64,000 nt of DNA from Nioella aestuarii (GTDB taxonomy: Bacteria; Pseudomonadota; Alphaproteobacteria; Rhodobacterales; Rhodobacteraceae), in contig NZ_JBPBBA010000011.1 of the NCBI RefSeq assembly GCF_050896395.1, positions 1 through 64,000 on the forward strand, in the 5' to 3' direction. Both the position numbers and the translations under genes were made by a program. Shown piece after piece: positions 6,000 through 14,923 of the stretch. Positions within the stretch are counted from its first letter, which is position 1; the number at the start of each line of letters is the position of its first letter. Under the pieces are notes generated by a model, which saw nothing but the letters and a program-made list of their open reading frames with translations, ran no database searches and was not told the origin of the DNA.

Positions 6000-7103
6000 A
6001 TGACCAATAAACCACAAGCAACGGGGGCGTCCGCGCTTCCGCTAAACACCATATTATCTGGGGACTGCATCGATGCGATGAACAGTCTGCCGGAGGCATC
6101 CGTTGACCTGATTTTCGCGGATCCGCCCTATAACCTGCAACTCAAAGGCAACCTGCATCGCCCCGATAACTCCATGGTGGACGCGGTCGATGATCACTGG
6201 GACCAGTTCGACAGTTTCGCCGTCTATGACCGCTTCACCAGGGAATGGCTGAAGGCGGCGCAGCGGTTGTTGAAACCCAATGGCGCGATCTGGGTCATTG
6301 GCAGCTATCACAACATCTTCCGCGTCGGGGCCGAGCTTCAGAACCAGGGCTACTGGATTTTGAATGACGTCGTGTGGCGCAAGTCCAATCCGATGCCAAA
6401 CTTTCGGGGCAAGCGGCTGACCAACGCACATGAAACGCTGATCTGGGCCTCGAAATCGGAAGGTGCGAAATACACCTTCAACTACGAGGCGCTCAAATCG
6501 CTGAACGAAGGTGTGCAGATGCGGTCTGACTGGGTTCTGCCGATCTGCAACGGGCATGAGCGTTTGAAGGATGAAAAGGGCGACAAGGCCCATCCGACAC
6601 AAAAGCCCGAAAGCCTGCTGCACCGCATTCTGGTAGCCACCACCAATCCCGGTGACGTCGTGCTGGACCCGTTCTTTGGCACAGGCACCACCGGTGCGGT
6701 CGCCAAGAAACTGGGCCGTGACTATATCGGGATTGAGCGTGAGGCGGCCTATCGCGACGTTGCCGAGAAGCGCCTGAAATCCATCCGCCGGTTCGACCGC
6801 ACCTCGCTTGAGGTCACGACCTCCAAGCGCGCTGAACCGCGAATTCCCTTTGGACAGCTGGTGGAGCGTGGCTTGCTGAACCCGGGAGAGGAACTGGTCA
6901 GCCCGCGCGGCAAGGTCGCCAAGATCCGGGCCGATGGTACGCTTGTTGTCTCCAACACCAAGGGTTCCATCCACCAGGTTGGGGCAAAGCTGGAAGGCGC
7001 GCCGTCCTGCAATGGCTGGACTTACTGGCACTTCCGGCGCGAGGGCAAAACCGTGCCGATTGATATCCTGCGCCAGCAGGTCCGGTCCGAACTAAGCGGC
7101 TGA
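6000..7103 (+). CDS. ccrM: cell-cycle DNA adenine methyltransferase CcrM
   Basis: This 367-residue enzyme methylates adenine in GANTC. The catalytic motif DPPYNLQ (41-47) comes before the AdoMet-binding motif DPFFGTGTTG (223-232), the beta-class order. HPTQKPE (198-204) follows the family pattern. The roughly 100-residue C-terminal extension after about 265, ending in NGWTYWHFRREG and a short tail, is typical of CcrM and serves DNA recognition. The ATG at 6000 sits after GAGG; a GTG at 5967 would add 11 unconserved residues. The gene is essential or important in most alphaproteobacteria and is expressed late in replication; the three GANTC sites upstream fit that. A terminator follows. Confidence 0.95.
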   Translation: MTNKPQATGASALPLNTILSGDCIDAMNSLPEASVDLIFADPPYNLQLKGNLHRPDNSMVDAVDDHWDQFDSFAVYDRFTREWLKAAQRLLKPNGAIWVIGSYHNIFRVGAELQNQGYWILNDVVWRKSNPMPNFRGKRLTNAHETLIWASKSEGAKYTFNYEALKSLNEGVQMRSDWVLPICNGHERLKDEKGDKAHPTQKPESLLHRILVATTNPGDVVLDPFFGTGTTGAVAKKLGRDYIGIEREAAYRDVAEKRLKSIRRFDRTSLEVTTSKRAEPRIPFGQLVERGLLNPGEELVSPRGKVAKIRADGTLVVSNTKGSIHQVGAKLEGAPSCNGWTYWHFRREGKTVPIDILRQQVRSELSG

Positions 7104-7161
7104 GAACTCCAAAAATTACCGCCCGTGCCTGTGGCCTGAACGGTCCTGGCACGACACCTCT

Positions 7162-7195
7162 CCCCGCCCGCGGCAACGCGCTGGCGGGGCTTTTT
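7162..7195 (+). terminator. intrinsic terminator after ccrM
   Basis: CCCCGCC (7162-7168) pairs with GGCGGGG (7183-7189), with further pairing inside, and TTTTT follows (7191-7195). It ends the ccrM transcript before the TetR operator. Confidence 0.75.
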
Positions 7196-7224
7196 CACGT
7201 CACTGTGACTGGACTTTGGAAATT

Positions 7225-7242
7225 CTACCTACTAGTTGGTAG
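7225..7242 (+). promoter_or_regulatory. palindromic TetR-type operator
   Basis: This 18-bp near-perfect palindrome has CTACC arms (7225-7229 / GGTAG 7238-7242) around the central ACTAGT (7231-7236), with only one mismatched pair. It ends 2 bases before the tetR ATG, so the repressor would cover its own ribosome-binding region or transcription start, and would repress the cupin gene with it. Confidence 0.7.
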
Positions 7243-7244
7243 GC

Positions 7245-7820
7245 ATGACCATGAAAGCCGACCTCTTGAACCACGCCGAAACCCTGGCCCGTAGCCGGGG
7301 GATTGATGCGTTCAGCTATGCCGACCTTGCAGCCGCTACCGGAATTCGCAAAGCCAGTGTCCACTATCACTTTGCCACCAAGGCCGATCTGACGCTTGCC
7401 CTGATCGAGGACTATTCGGCGCGGATAATCGAGGCGCTCGGCCACGTCGTAGATCAAAGCCCCAATGCGGCCTCTGCTCTTGCCGGTTTCCTATCCCTCT
7501 ATCGTAGCGCACTTGGAGATGGCGACAGCCTGTGCCTCTGCGTGGCTTTCAGCGCGTCGACCAACAGCTTGCCAGCGACCACGCTGGCGCGGGTCGAATC
7601 CTTTCGCCATGACGTCACGGATTGGCTGGTTGGCCAGTTCCAGCGTGCACGCGAGGATGGCTCCGTTCACGCGGTGATCGATCCCCGGAAAGAGGCCGCA
7701 GCGCTTTTTGCCCTTGTCGAAGGCGCACAGCTCGTTGCCCGCGCCTCGCGCAATCCTGACCGCTTCACCGATGCGGTTTCGCAATTCAATGACCGACTGA
7801 TAACGGGAGCTCCTCAATGA
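7245..7820 (+). CDS. TetR/AcrR family transcriptional regulator
   Basis: This 191-residue repressor has an N-terminal helix-turn-helix (about 8-50: ALARS-GIDAFSYADLAAATGIRKASVHYHFATKADLTLALI), the pattern common to TetR proteins. The C-terminal ligand-binding domain is helical and specific to this protein. The ATG at 7245 follows the operator directly. The stop overlaps the start of the double-cupin gene by 4 bases (ATGA), so the two make a self-regulated operon. The ligand is unknown. Confidence 0.85.
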   Translation: MTMKADLLNHAETLARSRGIDAFSYADLAAATGIRKASVHYHFATKADLTLALIEDYSARIIEALGHVVDQSPNAASALAGFLSLYRSALGDGDSLCLCVAFSASTNSLPATTLARVESFRHDVTDWLVGQFQRAREDGSVHAVIDPRKEAAALFALVEGAQLVARASRNPDRFTDAVSQFNDRLITGAPQ

Positions 7821-8485
7821 AACTGAATGCCGATTTCTCCGAACGCGTGGTCATCCGGCCTGAAGATTATGCCTGGGTCGACTCCCCCGCATCTGGCGTT
7901 CAGCGGATGATGCTGGACCGGATCGGAGACGAGGTTGCCCGCGCCACAACCATCGTGCGCTTCGCCCCGAACAGCAGGTTTGATCCGCATTCCCATGGCG
8001 GAGGAGAGGAGTTTCTGGTGTTGGAAGGTGTGTTCTCGGACGAACATGGCGACTACCCGGCAGGCACCTATGTGCGCAACCCGATCGGCACAGCGCATCG
8101 GCCCCATATCGGGCCAGAGGGCTGCACGATTCTGGTCAAGCTGCACCAGTTTGCGGACACGGATACCGAGCAAAAGGCCATCGCGACCCATGAGGAACCC
8201 TTCTTTCCCGGCTCGCGCCCCGGATTGACGGTGCTGCCCCTGCATTCGCATGAAACGGAAAACGTCGCGCTTGTCAGATGGGCGCCGGGCACTCGGTTTG
8301 CCGATCACGCCCATTGGGGCGGGGAAGAGATTTTCGTGATCGAAGGCACCTTTCAGGACGAGCATGGCGACTATCCCGCTGGCACCTGGATCCGTAGCCC
8401 GCACCTGTCACGCCACAATCCATGGTCAGACGAAGGCTGTCTGATCTATGTGAAGACAGGCCATCTGGCGGACATGGCGGCCTAG
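7817..8485 (+). CDS. double-cupin protein (ChrR-like cupins)
   Basis: This 222-residue cytoplasmic protein consists of two repeated cupin barrels. Each half has the metal-binding pattern: DPHSHGGGEEFLVLEG with a later THR-type His in the first, and ADHAHWGGEEIFVIEG in the second. Both halves share the phrase DEHGDYPAGT, showing internal duplication. It resembles the ChrR-type cupin of anti-sigma factors but lacks the zinc anti-sigma N-terminal domain, so it is more likely an enzyme or a small-molecule binding protein. It is co-transcribed with and probably controlled by the upstream TetR repressor. It converges with alkB, 2 bases apart. Confidence 0.8.
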   Translation: MKLNADFSERVVIRPEDYAWVDSPASGVQRMMLDRIGDEVARATTIVRFAPNSRFDPHSHGGGEEFLVLEGVFSDEHGDYPAGTYVRNPIGTAHRPHIGPEGCTILVKLHQFADTDTEQKAIATHEEPFFPGSRPGLTVLPLHSHETENVALVRWAPGTRFADHAHWGGEEIFVIEGTFQDEHGDYPAGTWIRSPHLSRHNPWSDEGCLIYVKTGHLADMAA

Positions 8486-8487
8486 CA

Positions 8488-9627
8488 CTACCCGCGCGGC
8501 ATCGGCGTGTGACCCTTGTTGTAAGCCCGCCAATCGGTGATCTCGGGGTAATACATCTGCCGCCATTGGCGCACGCGCGGGTTCATGTGCTTGCGCCAAA
8601 GCGGAGGAAACAGGGCAATCGCGGTCATCGCCGGGTATCCGAGCGGCAGTTGCGGTGCTTCGGCCTCGGAATAGGTCTGCAACAGCGGGAAGCGGCGGCT
8701 CGGCTTGTAGTGATGGTCCGAATGGCGTTGCAGGTTGATCAGCAGCCAATTCGATACCCGGTGCGAAGCGTTCCAGCTGTGACGTGGCTGGACATGCTCG
8801 TATTTGCCATTGCCTAGAAATTTTCGGGTCAGGCCGTAGTGTTCGATGTAATTCGTCAGCTCCAGAAGTGTCACAGCGATGAAGGCCTGGAACAGGAATA
8901 GGCCAAGCCCGGGCCATCCCCCGATCAGCAGCACGACCACGATCATCGCAGCCTGCAACGCCCAATAGCGCCAGAACGGGTTGGCCGCGTCATGCCAGGG
9001 CCGCCCCTTCCGTGCCAGCATTGCCTTTTCCGCCCGGAAGGCGGATCGCGGGCAATCGCGCAGAACCCGCCAGAAGAAGCGGTGGAAGCCCTCGTTATAG
9101 CGCGCGGTCACAGGGTCACGGGGCGTGCCCACATGGATGTGGTGAACCAGCAGGTGTTCGCTGCGGAAATGGCTGTAGAGAACCGAGGCCATCAAAAGAT
9201 CGCCTAACCAGCGCTCCAGGTTGTTTTTCTGGTGCATAAGCTCATGCGCGTAGACGATGCCGATGCCCCCCGACATGACGCCTACCCCGTAGAACAGTAG
9301 AAGCTTCTCCCAAGTGGCGAGATGGCTGGAGTGTGTGGCGTACCAGATCAGCGACAGGACGGTCACGATCTGCACCGGGAACCAGATCAGCGTGACAAGC
9401 CGATACCAGAACATCCCGTCCTCGGGCGTTTCGGGATCGGGGTTTTCCTGGTTGAGGCCGGAAACAGCATCCAGAAGCGTCGTCAGCCCGATCGCATAAA
9501 GCGGCAGGACCAGCAGCGCCAGCCCCCCGGCCCAGGCCCCGAACACCGCCAGCGGCACCAGCAGGACCGACATCCAGAAGGGCAGGGCGTTTTGCAGTTT
9601 GGCAACCTGAGAGGCAGGGATCATCAT
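8488..9627 (-). CDS. alkB: alkane 1-monooxygenase
   Basis: This 379-residue integral membrane non-haem di-iron enzyme oxidises the terminal carbon of medium-chain alkanes. All histidine boxes are present: HELMH (128-132), EHLLVHHIHVGTP (157-169), NYIEHYGL (259-266) and LQRHSDHH (299-306). About six membrane helices lie between them. The ATG at 9627 has AAAGG upstream; a much longer reading to 9750 adds a non-homologous N-terminus. No rubredoxin gene is adjacent, so the electron donors are encoded elsewhere. The gene is monocistronic, between the cupin gene and mutY. Confidence 0.93.
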   Translation of the reverse strand: MMIPASQVAKLQNALPFWMSVLLVPLAVFGAWAGGLALLVLPLYAIGLTTLLDAVSGLNQENPDPETPEDGMFWYRLVTLIWFPVQIVTVLSLIWYATHSSHLATWEKLLLFYGVGVMSGGIGIVYAHELMHQKNNLERWLGDLLMASVLYSHFRSEHLLVHHIHVGTPRDPVTARYNEGFHRFFWRVLRDCPRSAFRAEKAMLARKGRPWHDAANPFWRYWALQAAMIVVVLLIGGWPGLGLFLFQAFIAVTLLELTNYIEHYGLTRKFLGNGKYEHVQPRHSWNASHRVSNWLLINLQRHSDHHYKPSRRFPLLQTYSEAEAPQLPLGYPAMTAIALFPPLWRKHMNPRVRQWRQMYYPEITDWRAYNKGHTPMPRG

Positions 9628-9715
9628 GGGGCCTTTGTGACTGAGCTGTCGGATACTGGTTACATGCAAACCTGAAAACGGGTTAAACGCAGTCTTGCGC
9701 ATGAGGCAGCGTATC

Positions 9716-10774
9716 TCAATCCTCTGGCCACGCACCTTGCGCAAGGTCAAAGGCTTTGCGCATCACCGTGGGCAGGTTGGCAGGGCGGAACGCCGCGCGT
9801 GGCAGGAACTCTCCCCGGTCCGGTTTGGCGGCACTCACCGTGGCGAGTCGCAGCGCAAGGCGCAGGTGAAAATGAGTGAATGTGTGACGCACTTCCAGCC
9901 CGGGATCGTGCCAATCAGCTTGCAGCGGCGGGGCTTCTTGCGGGGTATCCTCGGTCCAGTCCGATCCGGGCCATCCCAGCATCCCGCCTAGCAATCCTTT
10001 CTCGGGCCGCGTTTCCAGAAGCCAAGCGCCATCCCTGCTGCGGGCCAGGTAGGCAATGCCGAACCGGGTGGGCTTGGCCTTCTTGGGGGACTTGCGGGGC
10101 AACTCGGCGGCGATGCCTTCGGCCCGTGCCTGGCAGGGGTCGCGCAACGGGCAGAGTCCGCAGGCGGGATTGCGGGGCGTGCAGATTGTCGCGCCAAGGT
10201 CCATCACCGACTGCGCATGGTCGCCGGGGCGCCTTTGCGGTGTCAGTCGTGCAGCGTGAGACTTCAAGACCGGCTTCACTTCCGGCAGCGGTACGGTTTC
10301 CGCAAAGAGCCGCGACATGACTCGCTCCACATTGCCGTCCATCACGGGAGCGGGCCGATCAAAGGCGATGGAAGCGATGGCAGCGGCGGTATAGGGCCCG
10401 ATGCCGGGCAAAGTCAGCAAAGCCTTTTCGGTATCGGGGAAACGCCCTCCATGCTGATCCGCCACCGCGCGCGCGCATTTCAGAAGGTTGCGGGCGCGGG
10501 CGTAGTAGCCAAGACCGGCCCACTCGCCCATGACCTCTGAATCCGCCTCGCCTGCCAACGCCTCAACCGTCGGCCAACGTGTTGTAAAGCGGTGGAAATA
10601 GTCCTTTACGGCGGCGACGGTTGTCTGTTGTAGCATGACCTCTGACAGCCAGACCGCGTAAGGATCGGGCCTGATACCCGCAGCGCGATCCGCCGGTCCC
10701 ACCCGCCATGGCAGCTCTCGGGCATGTCGGTCGTACCAGTCCAGCAGGACGGTGCTGTAATCTTCGTCACGCAA
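9716..10774 (-). CDS. mutY: A/G-specific adenine DNA glycosylase
   Basis: This 352-residue repair enzyme removes adenine mispaired with 8-oxoguanine. The helix-hairpin-helix LPGIGPYTAAAI (122-133), the catalytic aspartate in VMDGN (D146) and glutamate E45 in SEVMLQQT are present. The iron-sulfur cluster cysteines are C198, C205, C208 and C214, with the family spacing. A C-terminal NUDIX-like domain (about 225-352) recognises 8-oxoG. It is divergent from the DUF721 gene, with 80 bases between the starts, a conserved alphaproteobacterial arrangement. Confidence 0.95.
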   Translation of the reverse strand: MRDEDYSTVLLDWYDRHARELPWRVGPADRAAGIRPDPYAVWLSEVMLQQTTVAAVKDYFHRFTTRWPTVEALAGEADSEVMGEWAGLGYYARARNLLKCARAVADQHGGRFPDTEKALLTLPGIGPYTAAAIASIAFDRPAPVMDGNVERVMSRLFAETVPLPEVKPVLKSHAARLTPQRRPGDHAQSVMDLGATICTPRNPACGLCPLRDPCQARAEGIAAELPRKSPKKAKPTRFGIAYLARSRDGAWLLETRPEKGLLGGMLGWPGSDWTEDTPQEAPPLQADWHDPGLEVRHTFTHFHLRLALRLATVSAAKPDRGEFLPRAAFRPANLPTVMRKAFDLAQGAWPED

Positions 10775-10854
10775 GTTTTATGTCCCTGCCCGTTGCTGAC
10801 CCATTGGTTCCCCCGCTCAGGAAGGATAGATTAAGGGGGAAGAAAGGAAAGCCA

Positions 10855-11382
10855 ATGTCCGCAGCCCGGCCCACAATGCCGCCCAAGTCCCCCCGCCGCA
10901 AGCGCGGGTTCGAGGCCGCGTCCAAGCTGGTCGCCGGGCATCTGCGTGGCCCGCTGGAAAAGCGCGGGTTTTCTGAGGCTAAGCTGATCACTCATTGGCC
11001 CGAGATCGTGGGCGAGGAGATTGCCGCCAGCGCCATGCCAGTCAAGATCCGCCATGCCCATGGCGGGATCGGGACAACGCTGGTTCTGCTGACCACGGGC
11101 GGCCATGCGCCTTTGCTTGAGATGCAGAAAGACACGATCCGCCAAAAGGTGAATGCGTGCTACGGCTATAACGCCGTCAGCAAAGTGCAGATTACCCAAA
11201 CCGCCCCCACCGGTTTTGCCGAAGGGCAGGTACAGTTCACCGCCCGGCCAAAACCCAAGCGAGAGCCGAGCCCCGAGATTCTGAAAGCCGCCGAGGCGGC
11301 TGCAGCCCCGATTCACGATGAACGTCTGAAAGAGGCGCTTGAACGCCTGGCCCGGAACGTTCTAACCAAGAACACCTGTTGA
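10855..11382 (+). CDS. DUF721 (DciA-like) protein
   Basis: This 175-residue protein has a DUF721 domain at about 15-110 (FEAASKLVAGHLRGPLEKRG, ITHWPEIVGEEIA). Members include DciA, which loads the replicative helicase in bacteria lacking DnaC; a replication role here follows from the family. The basic N-terminus (PPKSPRRKRG) may bind DNA. The C-terminal 60 residues are charged and variable. The ATG at 10855 follows AAAGGAAAG. It precedes the dsbA-like gene by 11 bases, forming the usual mutY / DUF721-dsbA divergent unit. Confidence 0.85.
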   Translation: MSAARPTMPPKSPRRKRGFEAASKLVAGHLRGPLEKRGFSEAKLITHWPEIVGEEIAASAMPVKIRHAHGGIGTTLVLLTTGGHAPLLEMQKDTIRQKVNACYGYNAVSKVQITQTAPTGFAEGQVQFTARPKPKREPSPEILKAAEAAAAPIHDERLKEALERLARNVLTKNTC

Positions 11383-11393
11383 GGAGAGCACTC

Positions 11394-12107
11394 ATGTCCC
11401 GCACCCTTATTCTAACCGCACTGTCCGCTGTGATGGTGGCACTTGGGGGTTACCTCTATCTGACTGCATCGCAGTCGGTGAGCCAGACCACAAGCCAACC
11501 GCTGATGGCCGCCAGCGCCCAAGAGGCCGGAAATGGCGACGCCGCCTCTGCCGACGCGGAAGAAACCGCCGCGCCCGAGGTGATCGAGATGGTCATGGGC
11601 GACGAGGATGCCCCCATTACGGTGATTGAATATGCCTCGTTTACCTGCCCGCACTGCGCGCGCTTCCATGAAGAGGTCTACCCCGGCCTGGTGGAAAACT
11701 ACGTCGATACCGGTCAGATCCGCTTTGTCATTCGGGAGATCTATTTTGACCGTTACGGTCTGTGGGCCGGCATGGTCGCCCGTTGTGGTGGCCCGCTGCG
11801 CTATTTCGGCATCTCCGAGATGATCATGGAAGAGCAGCGCGAATGGGTTCAGGGCGAACCGGCTGAAGTTGCCGCCAACCTGCGCCGCCTTGGCCTGCGT
11901 GCAGGGCTGACCAACGAGGCATTGGATGTATGCCTGACCAATAACGACATGGCTCAGGCGATGGTCACGCTCTCGCAGGAGCAGGCCGAAGCCGATGGTG
12001 TTCAGGGCACGCCCAGCTTCGTCATCAATGGCGAAATGTATTCCAACATGGGCTACGATGCCTTTGCCGAATTGCTCGACGGGCTGATCGCTGAAGCCGC
12101 GGAATGA
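11394..12107 (+). CDS. DsbA-family thiol-disulfide protein
   Basis: This 237-residue periplasmic thioredoxin-fold protein has an N-terminal signal or anchor helix (about 4-25). A low-complexity Ala/Glu linker (about 38-62) and a DsbA domain with active site CPHC (85-88) follow. The helical insertion around 125-185 and the cis-Pro loop GTPSF (about 207) match the DsbA/FrnE-like group. It should oxidise or isomerise disulfides in exported proteins. The ATG at 11394 follows GAGGAGAG. The stop overlaps the start of the CaiB gene (ATGA). In related genomes smc usually follows here; it does not in this one. Confidence 0.88.
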   Translation: MSRTLILTALSAVMVALGGYLYLTASQSVSQTTSQPLMAASAQEAGNGDAASADAEETAAPEVIEMVMGDEDAPITVIEYASFTCPHCARFHEEVYPGLVENYVDTGQIRFVIREIYFDRYGLWAGMVARCGGPLRYFGISEMIMEEQREWVQGEPAEVAANLRRLGLRAGLTNEALDVCLTNNDMAQAMVTLSQEQAEADGVQGTPSFVINGEMYSNMGYDAFAELLDGLIAEAAE

Positions 12108-13213
12108 GCACACCGCTTGAAGGGCTCAAGGTACTTGAGCTTGCACGTATCCTGGCCGGCCCCTGGGCCGGTCAGACTTTGTCGGATCTTGGCGCCGAGG
12201 TGATCAAAGTTGAAAGCCCGGCTGGCGACGACACGCGCCAATGGGGGCCTCCGTTCATTGAACGTGATGGTGACAAAACCGCCGCCTATTTCCATTCCTG
12301 CAACCGGGGCAAACAATCTGTCTTTGCAGATTTTCGCACACTGGAAGGGCAAGAGCTTGTCCGCAAGCTTGCCGCAGATGCAGACATTCTGATCGAGAAT
12401 TTCAAGCTTGGCGGTCTGGTCAAATACGGGTTGGATTATGAAAGTCTATCCAAGATCAACCCAAGGCTGATCTATTGTTCAATCACCGGCTTCGGGCAGA
12501 CCGGCCCCTATGCGCATCGCGCGGGGTACGACTATATTATTCAAGGCATGTCAGGTCTTATGTCGATCACAGGCGACCCGGACGGGCAACCGCAGCGTGT
12601 CGGGGTTGCAGTGACGGATCTGTTCACGGGGCTGTATTCAGTCAACGGAATTCTGGCAGCGCTCTATCAACGCGAACGAACCGGGAAGGGCCAGCACATT
12701 GACATGGCGTTGCTGGATTGTGCGGTGTCGATCACGGCCAATCAGGCGATGAACTATCTGGCAACCGGCACGCCGCCGGGACGAACGGGCAATTACCACC
12801 CGAACCTGACACCTTATCAGGTGTTCGATTGCTCAGACGGTTTCATCATCATCGCCACAGGCAATGACGCTCAGTATCGGCGGCTCTGCGGGATTTTGGG
12901 GTTAGAGGACATGGCGCAAGCGCCAGAGTTTCTGACCAACGCCGACCGAATTGCGAATCGCGAAGCAATGATCGCCCGCTTGATGGGCCGCACCCGTCAG
13001 CGCAGCAAAGCCGATCTGTTGGCTGCCTGCGAAGCCGAGGGCGTACCTGCCGGGCCGATCAACGATATGGCCGAGGTGTTTGAAGATCCACAGGTTCAAG
13101 CCCGCGGAATGCGGATCGAACCCGAAGGCGTGCCGGGCGTACGGTCTCCATTCCGGTTTTCGGACGCTGATCTAAAACTGAACCAGGCTTCGCCGAAGCT
13201 AGGAAAGACCTAG
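12104..13213 (+). CDS. CaiB/BaiF CoA-transferase, C-terminus shortened
   Basis: This 369-residue family III CoA-transferase transfers CoA between carboxylic acids. Visible family blocks are LEGLKVLELARILAGPWAGQ at the start, VENFKLG-type loops, GFGQTGPYAHRAGYD, and ALLDC, which carries the conserved catalytic Asp region. Relatives run about 20-25 residues further after SPKLGEH; here a TAG follows SPKLGKT. An 8-G tract lies 13 bases after that stop, and the same frame stays open beyond it into an unrelated thioesterase. The end of the gene was probably lost at a recombination junction. The enzyme core is intact, so activity is possible; the substrate is unknown. Confidence 0.82.
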   Translation: MSTPLEGLKVLELARILAGPWAGQTLSDLGAEVIKVESPAGDDTRQWGPPFIERDGDKTAAYFHSCNRGKQSVFADFRTLEGQELVRKLAADADILIENFKLGGLVKYGLDYESLSKINPRLIYCSITGFGQTGPYAHRAGYDYIIQGMSGLMSITGDPDGQPQRVGVAVTDLFTGLYSVNGILAALYQRERTGKGQHIDMALLDCAVSITANQAMNYLATGTPPGRTGNYHPNLTPYQVFDCSDGFIIIATGNDAQYRRLCGILGLEDMAQAPEFLTNADRIANREAMIARLMGRTRQRSKADLLAACEAEGVPAGPINDMAEVFEDPQVQARGMRIEPEGVPGVRSPFRFSDADLKLNQASPKLGKT

Positions 13214-14911
13214 CTTTATAGCTTCCGGGGGGGGATCAAAAAGCTGTTCAAGAGACTATCTCGACGCCAGAATACGCTGTTTGTCTTTCCGTCGCTTGGC
13301 GGTCAAGCGGCCTACTTTGGGCATCTGCAGCAGGCGCTTGGGGGTGATTTTGACCTGCTCAGCCTTGAGCGGGTTCGAGAGTCTGGACTGTATCCCCGTC
13401 ACCCCGACCAGATCAGCCGGTTGCATCTTGAACAGATCAAGGCATCGGGCGTATCTGCCCCCTATTTTCTGATAGGTCATTCCTACGGCGGGCAGGCAGC
13501 GTATTATACTGCGGTCGCTTTGCAGAAAGCTGGCGAAGAGGTCGCGTTCGTTGGTGTCATTGACGATGAAGCAGATGTTCATCGGCGCCGGTTCAACATC
13601 AACCAGGCCCCGTGTGTTGGGGAGGATCCAATTGCATCCGGCCGCCAGGTCATAGATGCGAACCCGCTCTATCGCTTCTCTGGGAAAGTCACCTTGATCA
13701 AGTCTGATATCGGGACAGGCGCCCGGCTGTCCGGCCCTGCCTGTGATTGGGATTTCCTTACCGATGGAGGGGTAGAGGTATTTGTGGAGCCGTACACCCA
13801 CACAGGCATCGTTTCAGCGGCTGCAATAAACGAATGGGCGCCAAATCTGCACGTCGCGCTCGACCTGGCCGCAGGGCAGAGAGCCAGCTATTCCGGCGAT
13901 ACTGCCCCTGACTTTTTTCCTTCACGGCTGAAAGAAGTGCCCGAAGCGGCCTTCGAGGCCTTCAGATATTCCAAATCAGGTGATCTTGCCGCGGAGATCG
14001 ACGGGTATCAGCGGGCGTTGGCTTTGAATCCCAAAGCGCCGGACTGGATTGCTGTCAATCTTGCGGCGGCCCTAAGGCAGAACGGTCAGATTGATGAGGC
14101 GATCGCGGTGCTTCAGTTCGCGACCCAGGATGCGGATAAGTTGGGGAATGCACATTTCGAACTGGTCGGCCTTCTCAGTGCCGCCAGCCTCCACGCGGAT
14201 CGCGTTCGTTTGGCAGAAAGCATTGTCTCAATGCCATCGGACTCTGCAACAGAGTGGCATTTCAAAGGGATACTTCTGGAGCAGTGCCAAAGAGTTGGCG
14301 ATAGCATAGCGGCATATTGCAAAGCGATTGAGCTCGCCCCCGAGAAAACCGACAGCCGCAGCCGTTGCGTCAGCCTTATGCAGAAAGAGGAGCGCATCGC
14401 TGAAGCGAAAAAGGTTGTCGAAGATGGCCTGAAACTGGATCCGGAGTCCGGGTTTCTGAACACGCTGCTAGGGGAAATACAACTAGCCTATGGGTGCAGC
14501 GACGACGCAGAAAAGACGTTTCGCCATGTGATTGAGACCGATCATTCCGTGGTACGTGCCGTAATGTCCCTGGCCCGAATGCTGATTGATGCATCCCGGC
14601 TTGATGACGGGGATGAGCTGATCAAAGAGACCCTGAAACGACATCCCGGCAATCCGGGGCTACATCTGATTGATGCGGAAATTCACGTTTTGAGGGGGGA
14701 CAAGGCACAGGCGGAAATCGCCTTCCGGCGGGCGATCGAGCTTCATAAGGAAGGCATCAGTGGCTGGGTCGGTTTGGCGAAGTTGATGCTTAGCGATCAA
14801 AGACACGGTGAGGCATTGGAATTGCTGCGCAGTGCACCGCAACAGGTAAAGCAAAGCGTTGCGGTGCGGATGCAAGCCGGAGAAATCGCGTTGGCAAATG
14901 CGATTACGTGA
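13214..14911 (+). pseudogene. start-less thioesterase-TPR protein (NRPS-type TE remnant)
   Basis: The frame is open for 566 codons but has no ATG, GTG or TTG before a TTG at 13421, which would delete the first strand of the fold. From about 13270 it encodes an alpha/beta-hydrolase thioesterase like those at the C-terminus of peptide synthetases (LFVFPSLGGQAAYFGHLQQ, then GHSYGG with the nucleophile Ser, and a late YTHTGI His). From about 13960 a tetratricopeptide-type helical tail follows (repeats such as AIAAYCKAIELAP and EKTFRHVIETD). The upstream adenylation or carrier domains are absent. It lies directly after the truncated caiB in the same frame. This is most simply a deletion scar of a larger gene; a working protein from a rare start is less likely. 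Confidence 0.6.
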
Positions 14912-14923
14912 AAGCGACCGGTC

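Noticed and set aside
13227..13234. 8-G tract as a phase-variation switch for the thioesterase gene
   Set aside because: Shifting by one base on the upstream side opens no frame with a start codon, so slippage would not restore a protein; a deletion scar is simpler.
13421..14911. Functional gene starting at TTG 13421
   Set aside because: It would remove the first strand and helix of the hydrolase fold (LFVFPSLGG region), so a working enzyme is unlikely.
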